Below, piece after piece: positions 10,454 through 18,567 of a stretch of DNA of 64,000 nt. Source of the DNA: Streptomyces halobius. Lineage in GTDB: Bacteria; Actinomycetota; Actinomycetes; Streptomycetales; Streptomycetaceae. Each line of letters begins with the position of its first letter. Within the stretch, counting starts at the first letter, position 1. The notes below the pieces were generated by a model. It was not told the DNA's origin and did not search any database. It was given only the letters and a program-made list of their open reading frames with translations. Position numbers and translations under genes: made by a program. The DNA lies in NCBI RefSeq assembly GCF_023277745.1, contig NZ_CP086322.1:2170001-2234000 (forward strand), in the 5' to 3' direction.

Positions 10454-11719
10454 TCAGGCTTCGCTGCGAGAGGTCACCTTGGCGGCGGGGTCCGGGGTGC
10501 TGTGTCGAGTGAACGCCCACAGCACGAGCCCGAGGCAGCTGAACGCGGCACCCAGTGCGCATACGGCGCCCCAGCCGGCCACCGTGTAGAGGGAGGTCGC
10601 GGCGATGGCACCGGTGGCGCTGCCGATCGAGTAGAAGACCATGTATCCGCCGATCAGCCGGCTGCCCGCGTCCAGGTGCAGCGCGTAGACCAGGGTCTGG
10701 TTGGTGACATGGACCGCCTGCACGGCGAGGTCGAGAAGGATCACCCCGACGACCAGGCCCCAGAGCGAGCTGCGGGTGAAGGCCAAGGGCAGCCAGGAGG
10801 CGGCGAGCAGTGCCAGGGCGATGCCGGTGGTCCGCCGGGAGAGTCCGCGGTCGTTCAGGCGGCCCGCCACGGTCGCGGCCAGGGCGCCGGCGACACCGAT
10901 CAGCCCCAGCGCCCCGATCGCGCTGTGGGGCAGAAAGTACGGGGCCTCGCTGAGCGGCAGCGCGACGCTGCTCCAGAGGGTGCTGAAGGCGGCGAAGATC
11001 AGCAGACCGAACAGGGCCCGGAGCCGCAGCAGTCGTTCCCGTGCGAACAGGGTGATCGTGGAGCGCAGGAGCTGTCCGTAGCGCAGGGTTGTCGGCTGAG
11101 CGTCACTGTGGCGTGGCAGCACTCGGTACAGGATCAGGGCGAGCAGAGCGGTGAGCGACGCCGAGGCGAGGTAGACGGAGCGCCAGCCCGCGAGATCGGC
11201 CATGAGGCCGGATGCGGTGCGGGCGAGCAGGATTCCGATGACCACGCCGCTGGTGACCAGACCGACGACCCGTCCGCGCCCGGCGGGAGGGGCCAGTGAT
11301 GCCGCGAAGGCCACCAGCGTCTGCGTGACGACCGCGAGAAGCCCCGTCGCGGCCATGCCCGCGAGCAGGATCGCCGCCGTGTGGGCGGCGGCTACCACGG
11401 CCAGCGCCACCACCAGGAGCAGCAACTGGGCCACGATGAGCCGTCTGGGGGCGGCCACGTCGCCCAGCGGCACGAGGAAGAAGAGTCCCAGCCCGTATCC
11501 GACATGCGTGAGGGTGACCACGCTGCCGACAAGCGCCGGGCTCATGGCGAGGTCGTGGCCCATGGTCACCAGGAGCGGCTGGGAGAAGTAGACGTTGGCC
11601 ACCGCGGCCCCGCAGGCGACGGCGAACAGTATGACGACGCCACGGGACAGGACGAACGCGGAACCTTCCCGGCTTCGGGCCTCGGTCCGTCGTGTCACAG
11701 CCTCACCGTTGCCGGGCAT
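10454..11719 (-). CDS. Major facilitator superfamily transporter (drug/metabolite exporter type)
   Basis: A 421-residue, 12-helix MFS protein of the YnfM/NepI-like exporter type. Helix 1 is preceded by SRGVVILFAVACGAAVANVYFSQPLLV, and loop 2-3 carries the degenerate motif GLFFLVPLGDVAAPRRL. The start is the ATG of MPGNGEAV, five bases after GGGGGAG; a GTG two codons earlier overlaps the ribosome site. It is divergent from an HxlR regulator, with an inverted repeat between them, a typical layout for an inducible efflux pump. The substrate is unknown. Confidence 0.88.
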   Translation of the reverse strand: MPGNGEAVTRRTEARSREGSAFVLSRGVVILFAVACGAAVANVYFSQPLLVTMGHDLAMSPALVGSVVTLTHVGYGLGLFFLVPLGDVAAPRRLIVAQLLLLVVALAVVAAAHTAAILLAGMAATGLLAVVTQTLVAFAASLAPPAGRGRVVGLVTSGVVIGILLARTASGLMADLAGWRSVYLASASLTALLALILYRVLPRHSDAQPTTLRYGQLLRSTITLFARERLLRLRALFGLLIFAAFSTLWSSVALPLSEAPYFLPHSAIGALGLIGVAGALAATVAGRLNDRGLSRRTTGIALALLAASWLPLAFTRSSLWGLVVGVILLDLAVQAVHVTNQTLVYALHLDAGSRLIGGYMVFYSIGSATGAIAATSLYTVAGWGAVCALGAAFSCLGLVLWAFTRHSTPDPAAKVTSRSEA

Positions 11720-11749
11720 CGGCACTCCCCCGCATATCTGGTTTCATCT

Positions 11750-11790
11750 TGCTACCAATGGCGACGGCGACGGTAACCTTTTTGGTAGCA
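11750..11790. promoter_or_regulatory. Candidate HxlR operator in the divergent MFS/HxlR promoter
   Basis: TGCTACCAA at 11750-11758 and its exact complement TTGGTAGCA at 11782-11790 lie 23 bases apart in the 100-base space between the two start codons. The spacing places them on similar helical faces three turns apart. They probably bind the HxlR protein encoded next door, but this is inference. Confidence 0.6.
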
Positions 11791-11819
11791 TGTTGCAACC
11801 ATTGAGAGTGAGGGACGCC

Positions 11820-12272
11820 ATGGTGACCAGGACGCGCTTCGACGACAGCGAATGTCCCGTCGCCCGGTCGGTGGACGCGATCGGCGACTGGTGGTCCCTG
11901 CTGATCGTGCGGGACGCCTTCGACGGAAGCCGGCGCTTCGGGGAGTTCCAGCGCAGCCTCGGCGTGGCGAAGAACATCCTCACCGCGCGTCTGCGCACCC
12001 TGGTCGCCGGCGGTGTCCTCGAATCCGCTCCCGCCTCGGACGGCAGCGCCTACCGCGAGTACGTGCTGACTCCGAAGGGCAAGGCGCTCTTCCCCGTCAT
12101 CGTGGCACTGCGGCAGTGGGGCGAACAGAACTTCTTCGCCCCCGGCGAAGCACACTCACAGTTGGTCGACCGCCGACAGGGACATCGCCTCCGCGCACTG
12201 GAAGTGCTGTCCGCGGACGGGCGACGACTGAACCCCGACGACGCCACCGTCCACAAGATCTCCACCCAGTGA
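11820..12272 (+). CDS. HxlR-family winged-helix regulator
   Basis: A 150-residue HxlR/DUF24 regulator. Hallmarks are CPVARSVDAIGDWWSLLIVRD (C12 in a position often redox- or electrophile-sensitive), RFGEFQRSLGVAKNILTARLRTLV as the recognition helix region, and YVLTPKGKALFPVI in the wing. GAGGG precedes ATG 11820; an in-frame ATG at 11790 overlaps the putative operator and is less likely. It probably represses the divergent MFS gene and itself, responding to a toxic or reactive compound. Confidence 0.9.
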   Translation: MVTRTRFDDSECPVARSVDAIGDWWSLLIVRDAFDGSRRFGEFQRSLGVAKNILTARLRTLVAGGVLESAPASDGSAYREYVLTPKGKALFPVIVALRQWGEQNFFAPGEAHSQLVDRRQGHRLRALEVLSADGRRLNPDDATVHKISTQ

Positions 12273-12442
12273 CCCGAGCCGGACACCCGGTGCCGCACCA
12301 CGGCTTCGGCTACCCGACCACAACTGCTCGCCAGCTCCGACACGCGACCGCCAAGCGAGGCGCTCAGTCACATCGATCGGCGTCACATTCACCCGTGAGC
12401 GCGCTGCACCATAATTCGAACATGTGATGCAATCTCGGGGTG

Positions 12443-12679
12443 ATGCCTTACGCCTTCCCCGACGACCTCCTGCAAGCCCAGCGCGACTGGTACACCGCGT
12501 ACCGGCAGCTCGCCACGACAGAGAATCCCGCCCAGACCACGGTCCTGCGGCGCACGCTGCAGCGGCTGTCCGTACGAATCACCACCCATCCGTACTGGGC
12601 AACCATCCCGGGCCGGGCGCCAGCTGCCCGTATGGCGCTGAAGCAGCAGGCATGGGAGCCAGAAGAGGCCAGCTCATGA
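12443..12679 (+). CDS. Small hypothetical protein, first gene of a three-gene unit
   Basis: A 78-residue protein of no recognised family, rich in Arg, Gln and aromatic residues (DDLLQAQRDWYTAYRQLA, then PYWATIPGRAPAARMALK). It has no signal peptide or membrane helix. Its stop overlaps the ATG of the next gene by four bases, implying translational coupling. The start is ATG 12443 (GTG 12440 is also possible); GGGG just upstream is a weak ribosome site. Coupling to a DNA-binding protein suggests a regulatory role, nothing firmer. Confidence 0.6.
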   Translation: MPYAFPDDLLQAQRDWYTAYRQLATTENPAQTTVLRRTLQRLSVRITTHPYWATIPGRAPAARMALKQQAWEPEEASS

Positions 12680-12891
12680 CCGCCGGCTACCTGGCCCACC
12701 CGCAAATACGGATCGCGCGAGCCATCCGCGAGCTGACCGACAGCGCCGGCTATCCGCCGTCCATACGAGAGATCGCGGACGAGGTCAGGTTGAGTGCTTC
12801 GACGGTGGCCTATCACCTGCGGGCAATGGAGCGTCACGGGATCGTCACCCACACCCCGCGTCGCAGTCGTTCGTACCAGGTGCTGCAGTAG
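12676..12891 (+). CDS. LexA-type winged-helix DNA-binding protein without a peptidase domain
   Basis: A 71-residue protein equivalent to the LexA DNA-binding domain: a helix RIARAIRELTDSAGYPPSIREIA, a recognition helix SASTVAYHLRAMERHGIV, and a wing ending SRSYQVLQ. LexA continues into an S24 autopeptidase of ~120 residues, which is absent here. It therefore cannot self-cleave on DNA damage and is more likely a constitutive or partner-controlled regulator. It overlaps the preceding gene by ATGA. Confidence 0.8.
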   Translation: MTAGYLAHPQIRIARAIRELTDSAGYPPSIREIADEVRLSASTVAYHLRAMERHGIVTHTPRRSRSYQVLQ

Positions 12892-13029
12892 GCGAGATCG
12901 GGCCGAGCCGGGCGGCCGGCGATCCTGCCGCCGTAAGCATGTGCATGCCGCCGCCCAGTGGCAGCAGCAATCAGCTGGGGGCTGGGCTGCCTACGCCGCC
13001 GACGTTACCCGCCGCGCCCCGGAGAACCG

Positions 13030-13401
13030 ATGAAGCTACCCATCACCATCCATCAAGCACGCCTCGGGCCTGTGGAGTTCAAGGTGATCCGACCAGCCCG
13101 GCCATTGGCCCGCGCCGCGCTCATCGAGCACGACCGTGTTTGCCCGCGGCTGACGGCCCAGCGTGGCCGGGCACGCCGTAAGCGCGCGGGCCAGCGGACG
13201 GAGGCCGAGGAAAAGTGTCCGGTGCGAGGCCGGAATCAGTCTGGGCCGCAGTTTGGGGCCCAGCCCCGTTCCCAGGGCCGCCTCCAGGAGCCGTGGGACG
13301 GGCAGTCCATCACTGGGCCGTTGGGCAGTTACTGCCGCCGCTTCTGCCCCAAGGCTTGCGGACGGAAGCTGACCGCAAGCCTCCCTACGGTCGTTCCATG
13401 A
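13030..13401 (+). CDS. Hypothetical basic protein
   Basis: A 123-residue reading frame behind a GGAGA site (start MKLPITIHQARLGP). It contains a very basic segment (RLTAQRGRARRKRAGQRTEAEEK) and a Cys/Arg-rich tail. Only the first ~70 residues look protein-like; the tail may be a frame running on by chance. The stop overlaps the NmrA ATG by four bases. No family was recognised. Confidence 0.4.
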   Translation: MKLPITIHQARLGPVEFKVIRPARPLARAALIEHDRVCPRLTAQRGRARRKRAGQRTEAEEKCPVRGRNQSGPQFGAQPRSQGRLQEPWDGQSITGPLGSYCRRFCPKACGRKLTASLPTVVP

Positions 13402-14241
13402 CGCAGAAGCAGAAGATTCTTGTCACCGGCGCTACCGGAACCGTCGGCCGCCAGGTCGTCGCCGAACTACTCGCCCGCGGCCACGCGGTCCGCGCCCTCA
13501 CCCGGGATGCCACGAGCGCCGTCCTCCCGGACGGCGTCGAGGTCGTCCAGGGCGACCTGGCCGAACCCGACAGCCTGATCCCGGCCCTGGAGGGCGTCAC
13601 CGGCCTCCATCTGATCACCTTCGGCGGGGCCTGCTTCACCCCGCTGGAGAGCGGCCCGCGGATCCTGGAGCTGGCCCGCGCGGCCGGCGTACGCCGGGTC
13701 ACCGTGCTGCACGGCGGCGGACCGTCCCTGCTGGAGGACGCGGTGCGTGCCGACGACAGTGTGGACTGGACCGTGCTCATGCCGGTCGAGTTCATGGCCA
13801 ACGCCCTGGAATGGGCGGACCGGCTCGTGGCCTCGGGCGAGGTCCGCGAGCCGTTCGTCTCGCGGACCAGCGCCATGGTCCACGAGGGCGACATCGGCGC
13901 CGTCGCCGCGGTCGCGCTCACCGAAGAGGGCCACGGGGGCCAGGAGTACGTGATCACCGGTCCCGAACTGCTGACCGTCGGCGACAAGGTGGCGACGCTC
14001 GCCGCCGCCCGCGACCGGGAGATCGCCCTGGTCGAGCTGACCGAGGCAGTGGCGCGCGATTGGACACCCGGAGGACGTGATCGGCTTCCTCATCGAGGCG
14101 TACGGGAACACCCCGGAGGTGAGCCGTACGGTCGTCGACACCGTCGAGAAGGTCACCGGCCACCCGGCCCGCACCTTCGCCCAGTGGGCCGCCGAGCACG
14201 CGGACGCCTTCACGGCGCAGTCCCCCGCGGCCACGGCATAG
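13398..14241 (+). pseudogene. NmrA-like NAD(P)-binding protein, frameshifted near its 3' end
   Basis: An NmrA/SDR-type Rossmann protein: MTQKQKILVTGATGTVGRQV carries the GxxGxxG nucleotide site, then FGGACFTPLESGPRILELAR and VLMPVEFMANALEWADRL. Close to base 14063, after AVARD, the family sequence jumps frame (GHPEDVIGFLIEAYGNTPEV through ARTFAQWAAEHADAFTAQ) and ends at TAG 14239-14241. The original frame instead runs on through unrelated sequence into the next gene. One extra base (or two lost) explains it. The predicted product loses its last ~60 natural residues and gains a foreign tail, so it is likely non-functional unless this is a sequencing error. Confidence 0.8.
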
Positions 14242-14414
14242 CCCGGACCGTACGCGGGACGGACGCGGAAGGATCCGCATCACAGGTGACAACCGCGTCC
14301 GCCCCCGCCCGCGCCCGACAAGGCCGGGGCGACTTCCGCTCTCCTCAATGCGACATTGAACGCAGTCGACCACCGCGTCGAGGGACGTGGATCCCTGCTG
14401 CCAGGACCTGCGAG

Positions 14415-14834
14415 ATGACGCCCGGAACGGATGCTCCGCAGGGCCGAGACATCGTTGAAGCAGGCTGGCATGCCGTTCGTGAGGACGGACGAGTCCGAGA
14501 TGAACTGGTTGACGCTGCCTGCCAGGAGCCCCGCCCGCGGCAGTTGTTCCCTTGGACCGGCATGGGTGAACTGCACTTCAGTCGTTGCACCGAATGCCGC
14601 CGGAGCTGGGACATTCCCGAAATTCAGCCCGCAAGAGGCGGCGGCTACTGGATCTCCGGCCCTCTCCGCCACGAGTTGGTCGGCCCGGCAACAACCAAGG
14701 GAGAGGCGGTCGCCATGGTTGTCGAGCGACTCCCTCTCGGGTGCGGCCCAGCCTTCGCGGAGACGCCCGAAGAGCTCGCGGACTATGAGGCCGCAGCACC
14801 GCCCCTGCATGGCAGCAGTACTTCCAAGCCCTGA
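14415..14834 (+). CDS. DUF6193-like protein, N-terminally truncated
   Basis: Residues from DIVEAGWHAVREDGRVRDEL through LVDAACQEPRPRQLFPWTGM and GELHFSRCTE to YWISGPLRHELVG and AVAMVVERLP match my memory of the C-terminal half of the actinobacterial DUF6193 family. Some members of that family are annotated near natural-product genes. Full members are roughly 200-250 residues; only 139 remain. ATG 14415 is the first in-frame start, but the frame is shared with the broken NmrA gene upstream, so it may be a remnant. Function unknown. Confidence 0.55.
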   Translation: MTPGTDAPQGRDIVEAGWHAVREDGRVRDELVDAACQEPRPRQLFPWTGMGELHFSRCTECRRSWDIPEIQPARGGGYWISGPLRHELVGPATTKGEAVAMVVERLPLGCGPAFAETPEELADYEAAAPPLHGSSTSKP

Positions 14835-15132
14835 TCCGGCACCCGCTCTCGGCCACCCCTCTGACAGCGAAGGCCGAGCGTGCGTAACTGCCGCCCCGCT
14901 CCGGTAGTTCGCCGGTCCCGTGCTGGAGCGAGGCGGCAGTGCGGCAGCGTGTAAGTGTGGGTGCCAGTCAGTGCCCGTTGGCGGCGCGGCGACGGGAGGC
15001 GATGACCAGGCCCGCGCCGGCGTACAGAACGGCGGCGCTGCCGCCGATGGCCCAGGGGGGTGGCCGAGCTGGCACCGGTGGAAGCCAGCTGTGCGTCCCA
15101 GCCCGAGGATTCGGCGCAGCCAGGCAGCAGTT

Positions 15133-15552
15133 GGCACCCGCACGTACACCGGCACTCAGCTCAGCACCGCCGGCCGGGTCCGCTACGAGTACGACGCCGC
15201 AGGCCGCACCACGCAACGTCAGATCACCCGCCTGTCGAAAAAGCCCGCCACGTGGCACTACACCTGGGACGTCGAGGATCGCCTCACCCTCCCTGGCCCC
15301 TACACCATGAGCTGGGACCACCGGGGCCTGCACCCGCTCGCCCAGACCGAGACCATCACGACACCGGCCACGGCCGACACACCGCAGGACCAGATCGACC
15401 GCCGCTTCTTCGCGATCGTCACTGATCTCGTCGGCACCCCGACTGAACTCGTCGACACGGCCACGAACACCATCGCCTGGCGGGCCACCCCGACTCTCCG
15501 GGGCCACACCACATGGGCGGCCGATCGGCGACCGGCCACGAGAAGGCCGTGA
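15133..15552 (+). pseudogene. Internal remnant of an RHS/YD-repeat protein
   Basis: The frame reads GTRTYTGTQLSTAGRVRYEY, then AAGRTTQRQITRLSKKPATW and HYTWDVEDRLT, which are YD-repeat strands. It continues IDRRFFAIVTDLVGTPTELV and DTATNTIAWRATPTLRGHTTW, the usual prelude to the RHS core end. The long N-terminal repeat region, the start, and the conserved core end (family form resembling RFPGQYxDxETGLHYNxxRYYDP) are all missing. It is therefore the scar of a large secreted toxin gene left beside its toxin tip and immunity gene. Confidence 0.8.
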
Positions 15553-15764
15553 GCGACGCGATGCCCGACGAATCGCAAGGCACGGACGGACGCCCGCCTG
15601 GTGTGTGCGGAGAGCCGCGGATGTTCACCAATGCGATCAAGGACGGTGCAGATCCAAAGAACATCGATCTGGTAACCGTCAACACCAAGGGCAAGAAGTT
15701 CAAGATGTGCGACAACTGTAAGTCGTGGGTTCCCGATTTCGGGGGAGAGGTTTTGACAGGATGA
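15513..15764 (+). pseudogene. Displaced polymorphic-toxin tip, deaminase-like (YwqJ type)
   Basis: The 83-residue frame is offset from the RHS remnant it overlaps. From about residue 8 it reads GHEKAVSDAMPDESQGTDGR, then GVCGEPRMF and KMCDNCKSWVP. The CGE (C32, E34) and CxxC (C66, C69) pattern resembles YwqJ-like nucleic-acid deaminase toxins, where Glu is the proton shuttle and Cys residues bind zinc. There is no delivery module in frame, so it is a stranded effector domain. Its stop overlaps the immunity gene start (ATGA). The pairing with SUKH-3 is typical; the deaminase call rests on a short motif and is moderate. Confidence 0.55.
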
Positions 15765-16222
15765 ACGACAACCCTGAGCGACCGGCGATCCAGAAACTGC
15801 GGGACGCCCTGTCGGGAGCCGCGAACTTCGAGGTCCACCCGCTGGACATCGAGGAGGCCTGTCGCCGGTACGCCGAGGACGGGTACGAAGTCACCCCTCA
15901 GCTCCGGGAGTTCCTTGAGAACTACGGCGAACTCACCGTGACCTGGCGATTCCGGGATTCGGAGGTGGAGGTCACGACGTCGGTCGAGAGGACGCTGGAG
16001 GCTACGCACGCCACGCCCAGGAACGCGCGTATCTTCGCCAAACGTCTCGGCGAGCCCGTCCTGGTGGTCGGTCCCGCTTTCGAGACCGAAGAGTGCGTGC
16101 TGCTGGCGGAGAGCGGCGACATCCTGCTCGCCGGAGACGCCGGATTCCAGAGAGTCGCGAACGGCTTCGGAAACGCGATTCGCGCCCTCATCGCAAGCGA
16201 CCTGGACAAGACGTTCTTCTGA
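15761..16222 (+). CDS. SUKH-3-like immunity protein
   Basis: A 153-residue soluble alpha/beta protein with a SUKH-3 pattern: EEACRRYAEDGYEVTPQLRE, FLENYGELTVTW, then AKRLGEPVLVVGPAF and LLAESGDILLAGD before the final helix AIRALIASDLDKTFF. GGGGGAGAGG lies 10 bases before ATG 15761. It directly follows, and overlaps by four bases, the deaminase-like toxin tip; SUKH-3 proteins neutralise such toxins by direct binding. It appears intact although the toxin carrier is broken, so it may serve as an orphan immunity gene against neighbours. Confidence 0.75.
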   Translation: MNDNPERPAIQKLRDALSGAANFEVHPLDIEEACRRYAEDGYEVTPQLREFLENYGELTVTWRFRDSEVEVTTSVERTLEATHATPRNARIFAKRLGEPVLVVGPAFETEECVLLAESGDILLAGDAGFQRVANGFGNAIRALIASDLDKTFF

Positions 16223-16806
16223 TTCTGGAGCGGTCCCTGGGAGCTTGTCTCACCCACCAGGGACGGCCTGAGTCCGCAATTCCGCCCAACCGGACACAGG
16301 CCAGGGGCTCTTTCGTTGGTCACGCACCTTGCGACCATAAACGCGACGGCAGCCGGTGAACGGTAGCGGTGGAGTTGGCGAGTCGATCAATCCGGAAAGG
16401 CCGAGCAAGTCCCGACTTCCTCCCCGAACGCGTATCCTCCTCAGGAACTGAGCGCCTCGTCGTCCCGAGGTCTGCGACAGAGCCGGAATGTGTGCCCCTC
16501 GACAACAAGCGCGCACGCAGACGGCCTCGACTCCGGCAACCGCCTCGGCCCGGCCCCACCACCTTCGAGCTGGGCTGACCGGCATCGACATCGGCATCCG
16601 TACCCGGCGGTGACGGCCGGGACGCGGACGGCGAGGACCTGTCCGGTCAGGCCCTACGGCCCGCTCGCCCTGTCCCGGGCGGGCGGGCCGTTCCGGTGCC
16701 GCGTCGCCGAGTGGCGGGCTCGGCGGGCGGCGGCAAGTGTGGAGAAAGGGGCCCTTCGACGGGTCCACAGACCGAAGGGGCAGGCCCCGCTCCCGAGGAG
16801 GCACCG
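16223..16806. other. Spacer after the immunity gene
   Basis: About 580 bases with no supportable gene on either strand. Short Arg/Pro-rich frames are composition artefacts. The last ~60 bases carry the GAGGAGG ribosome site of the VOC gene. Confidence 0.6.
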
Positions 16807-17598
16807 ATGCCCGACGTCACCGCTCCCTACCAGCCCGGGACTCCCTGCTGGGTCGATCTCGCGGCCCTCGACCAGCAAGCCGCCCTCGACTTCTACTCCC
16901 ACGTCTTCGGCTGGAGCGGCGGGATCGGGCCACCGGAGCACGGCGGCTACTCCGTGTGCCTCCTCGACGACAAGCCGGTGGCCGGCATCATGGCCGCGAC
17001 CCCGATGGACGACCAGCCCGCGCCGCCGACCGTATGGACCACCTATCTGGCATCGGCCGACGCGAACGCCACCAAGCAGGCCATAGAATCCGCCGGCGGC
17101 ACCGTGGTCATGCCCGTCATGGACGTGACGACGCTGGGCCGGATGGCCATCGCGGCCGACCCGACCGGTGCGGTGTTCGGCATCTGGCAGGCCGTCGACT
17201 TCCCCGGCGCCGGCATCGTCAACGAGCACGGCACCGTGATCTGGAACGAGCTCAACACCACCCATCAGGACGCGGCAGCGGCCTTCTACAAGACGGCGCT
17301 GGGCATCGACAGCGAGGCCGTGAAAGGCGCCGAGGACTACTTCGCGCTCAAGGTGAACGGCCGCCCCGTCGGCGGCATGCAGTCCCTTCCGCCGGATCTG
17401 CCGCCCGGCGCACCCTCCCACTGGCTGACGTACTTCGCGGTGGCGGACACGGACGGAACGGTCGCCAAGGTGACGGCGGCCGGCGGCTCGGCGCTCAGGG
17501 AGCCGTTCGACATGATCGCGGGCCGGATGGCCGTGGTGACGGACCCGCAGGGCGCGACCTTCGCGGTGATCGCCCCGAAGCCGATGAGCGAGGGGTGA
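16807..17598 (+). CDS. Two-domain VOC (glyoxalase/bleomycin-resistance fold) protein
   Basis: A 263-residue protein with two VOC modules: residues about 12-130 (CWVDLAALDQQAALDFYSHV ... DPTGAVFGIWQ) and 140-258 (WNELNTTHQDAAAAFYKTAL ... DPQGATFAVI). This tandem arrangement is common in Streptomyces proteins annotated as hydroxylases or 27-kDa antigen-like Cfp30B; members may bind metal and small molecules, but no reaction is assured. GAGGAGG lies six bases before ATG. It stands alone. Confidence 0.88.
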   Translation: MPDVTAPYQPGTPCWVDLAALDQQAALDFYSHVFGWSGGIGPPEHGGYSVCLLDDKPVAGIMAATPMDDQPAPPTVWTTYLASADANATKQAIESAGGTVVMPVMDVTTLGRMAIAADPTGAVFGIWQAVDFPGAGIVNEHGTVIWNELNTTHQDAAAAFYKTALGIDSEAVKGAEDYFALKVNGRPVGGMQSLPPDLPPGAPSHWLTYFAVADTDGTVAKVTAAGGSALREPFDMIAGRMAVVTDPQGATFAVIAPKPMSEG

Positions 17599-17973
17599 GA
17601 CAGGGGAGCTGACGTGGTGTCAGGCGCTGCTCGGCGTGACACCGCTGACGCCGCCGGTCACGGCCGCGCGGTGGAGGCACGCGTTATCCGTCAAGCCTTG
17701 TCGCAGGTCAGGGACTGGTACAAGTCTTCAGGCAGGTAAGCCACGTTGCTGTGTGCCTGCGGGTCCAGCGGGTTCGTCGAGGCCCTTGCGGCAGCGCACC
17801 CATACCTCGCCGAGCTGTACGGCCTCGGCTCGGTGACCGAGGTCGACAAACATGTGCTCGATTCCGGCCGACCGTGCTCGTCCCCGCCCATGGCGATGGG
17901 TCCGGTCGCACCTAGAATCAGGGCAGTCGTACAGGACGAATGATCAGGGCGACCGCCCTGGAAGGAGGGGCGT
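17599..17973. other. Spacer upstream of the TetR gene
   Basis: About 375 bases. Both strands carry short frames: plus 17746-17943 (FVEALAAAHPYLAELYGLGS) and minus 17691-17888 (DPQAHSNVAYLPEDLYQSL). Neither has a recognised family or clear ribosome site. The lower GC and mixed coding hints suggest a decayed gene, unresolved. Confidence 0.5.
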
Positions 17974-18567
17974 GTGACATCTTCGGCGGCGGCGCGCGGA
18001 CATGAGGTACGGCAGCGGCTGCTGACCGCCGCAGTCGAGCTCATCCCCGAGCGCGGCTGGACCGCGGTGAGCACGCGAATTCTGGCCGAACGTGCCGGGG
18101 TGACGCCGAGCGTTGTGCACTACCACTTCCCGTCCCTGTCGGCGTTGCTGAACGAGGCCGTGGTCGGCCTCATGCGCCGGGCACTGGCCGAGCTGGACGC
18201 CCTCCTGGACACCGCGCGTACCCCTGTCGACGCGGTCGACGCGATACTCGCGTCGGTGGACCAGTACACCGGGGCCGATCCGACATCGCTGCTGACCGTC
18301 GAGGCGTACCTGGCGGCCACGAGGGACGAGCGGCTGCGCGAACAGATCGGCGACGTGGTCGAGGTCTTCCAGCAACGGTTCGGCCGCTGGCTGGGCGAGC
18401 GTGGGGTGCCCGCACCCGACGAGACCGCCGCCGTCCTGGTGGCCGCCGTCGACGGCCTGCTCCTGCATCGCGGGCTGGGCACCGGCCCGGACGCCGGGCC
18501 CGTGGTGACCGTCCTGCGCAGGCTTGTCAGCGAGAGCACCGCAAAGGAGGAGCACGGATGCGAATAG
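17974..18567 (+). CDS. TetR-family transcriptional regulator
   Basis: A 197-residue TetR-type repressor. The N-terminal HTH spans about residues 10-58 (RQRLLTAAVELIPERGWTAV ... ILAERAGVTPSVVHYHFPSL). The helical ligand domain follows. GGAAGGAGG precedes the GTG start. Its 3' end overlaps the flavin monooxygenase start by 10 bases, so the two are co-transcribed and translationally coupled. The regulator probably senses the substrate of that enzyme. Confidence 0.92.
   Translation: MTSSAAARGHEVRQRLLTAAVELIPERGWTAVSTRILAERAGVTPSVVHYHFPSLSALLNEAVVGLMRRALAELDALLDTARTPVDAVDAILASVDQYTGADPTSLLTVEAYLAATRDERLREQIGDVVEVFQQRFGRWLGERGVPAPDETAAVLVAAVDGLLLHRGLGTGPDAGPVVTVLRRLVSESTAKEEHGCE

Noticed and set aside
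17691..17943. Overlapping small frames on both strands before the TetR gene
   Set aside because: Neither has a recognised family or a supported start; they cannot be told apart from decayed sequence.
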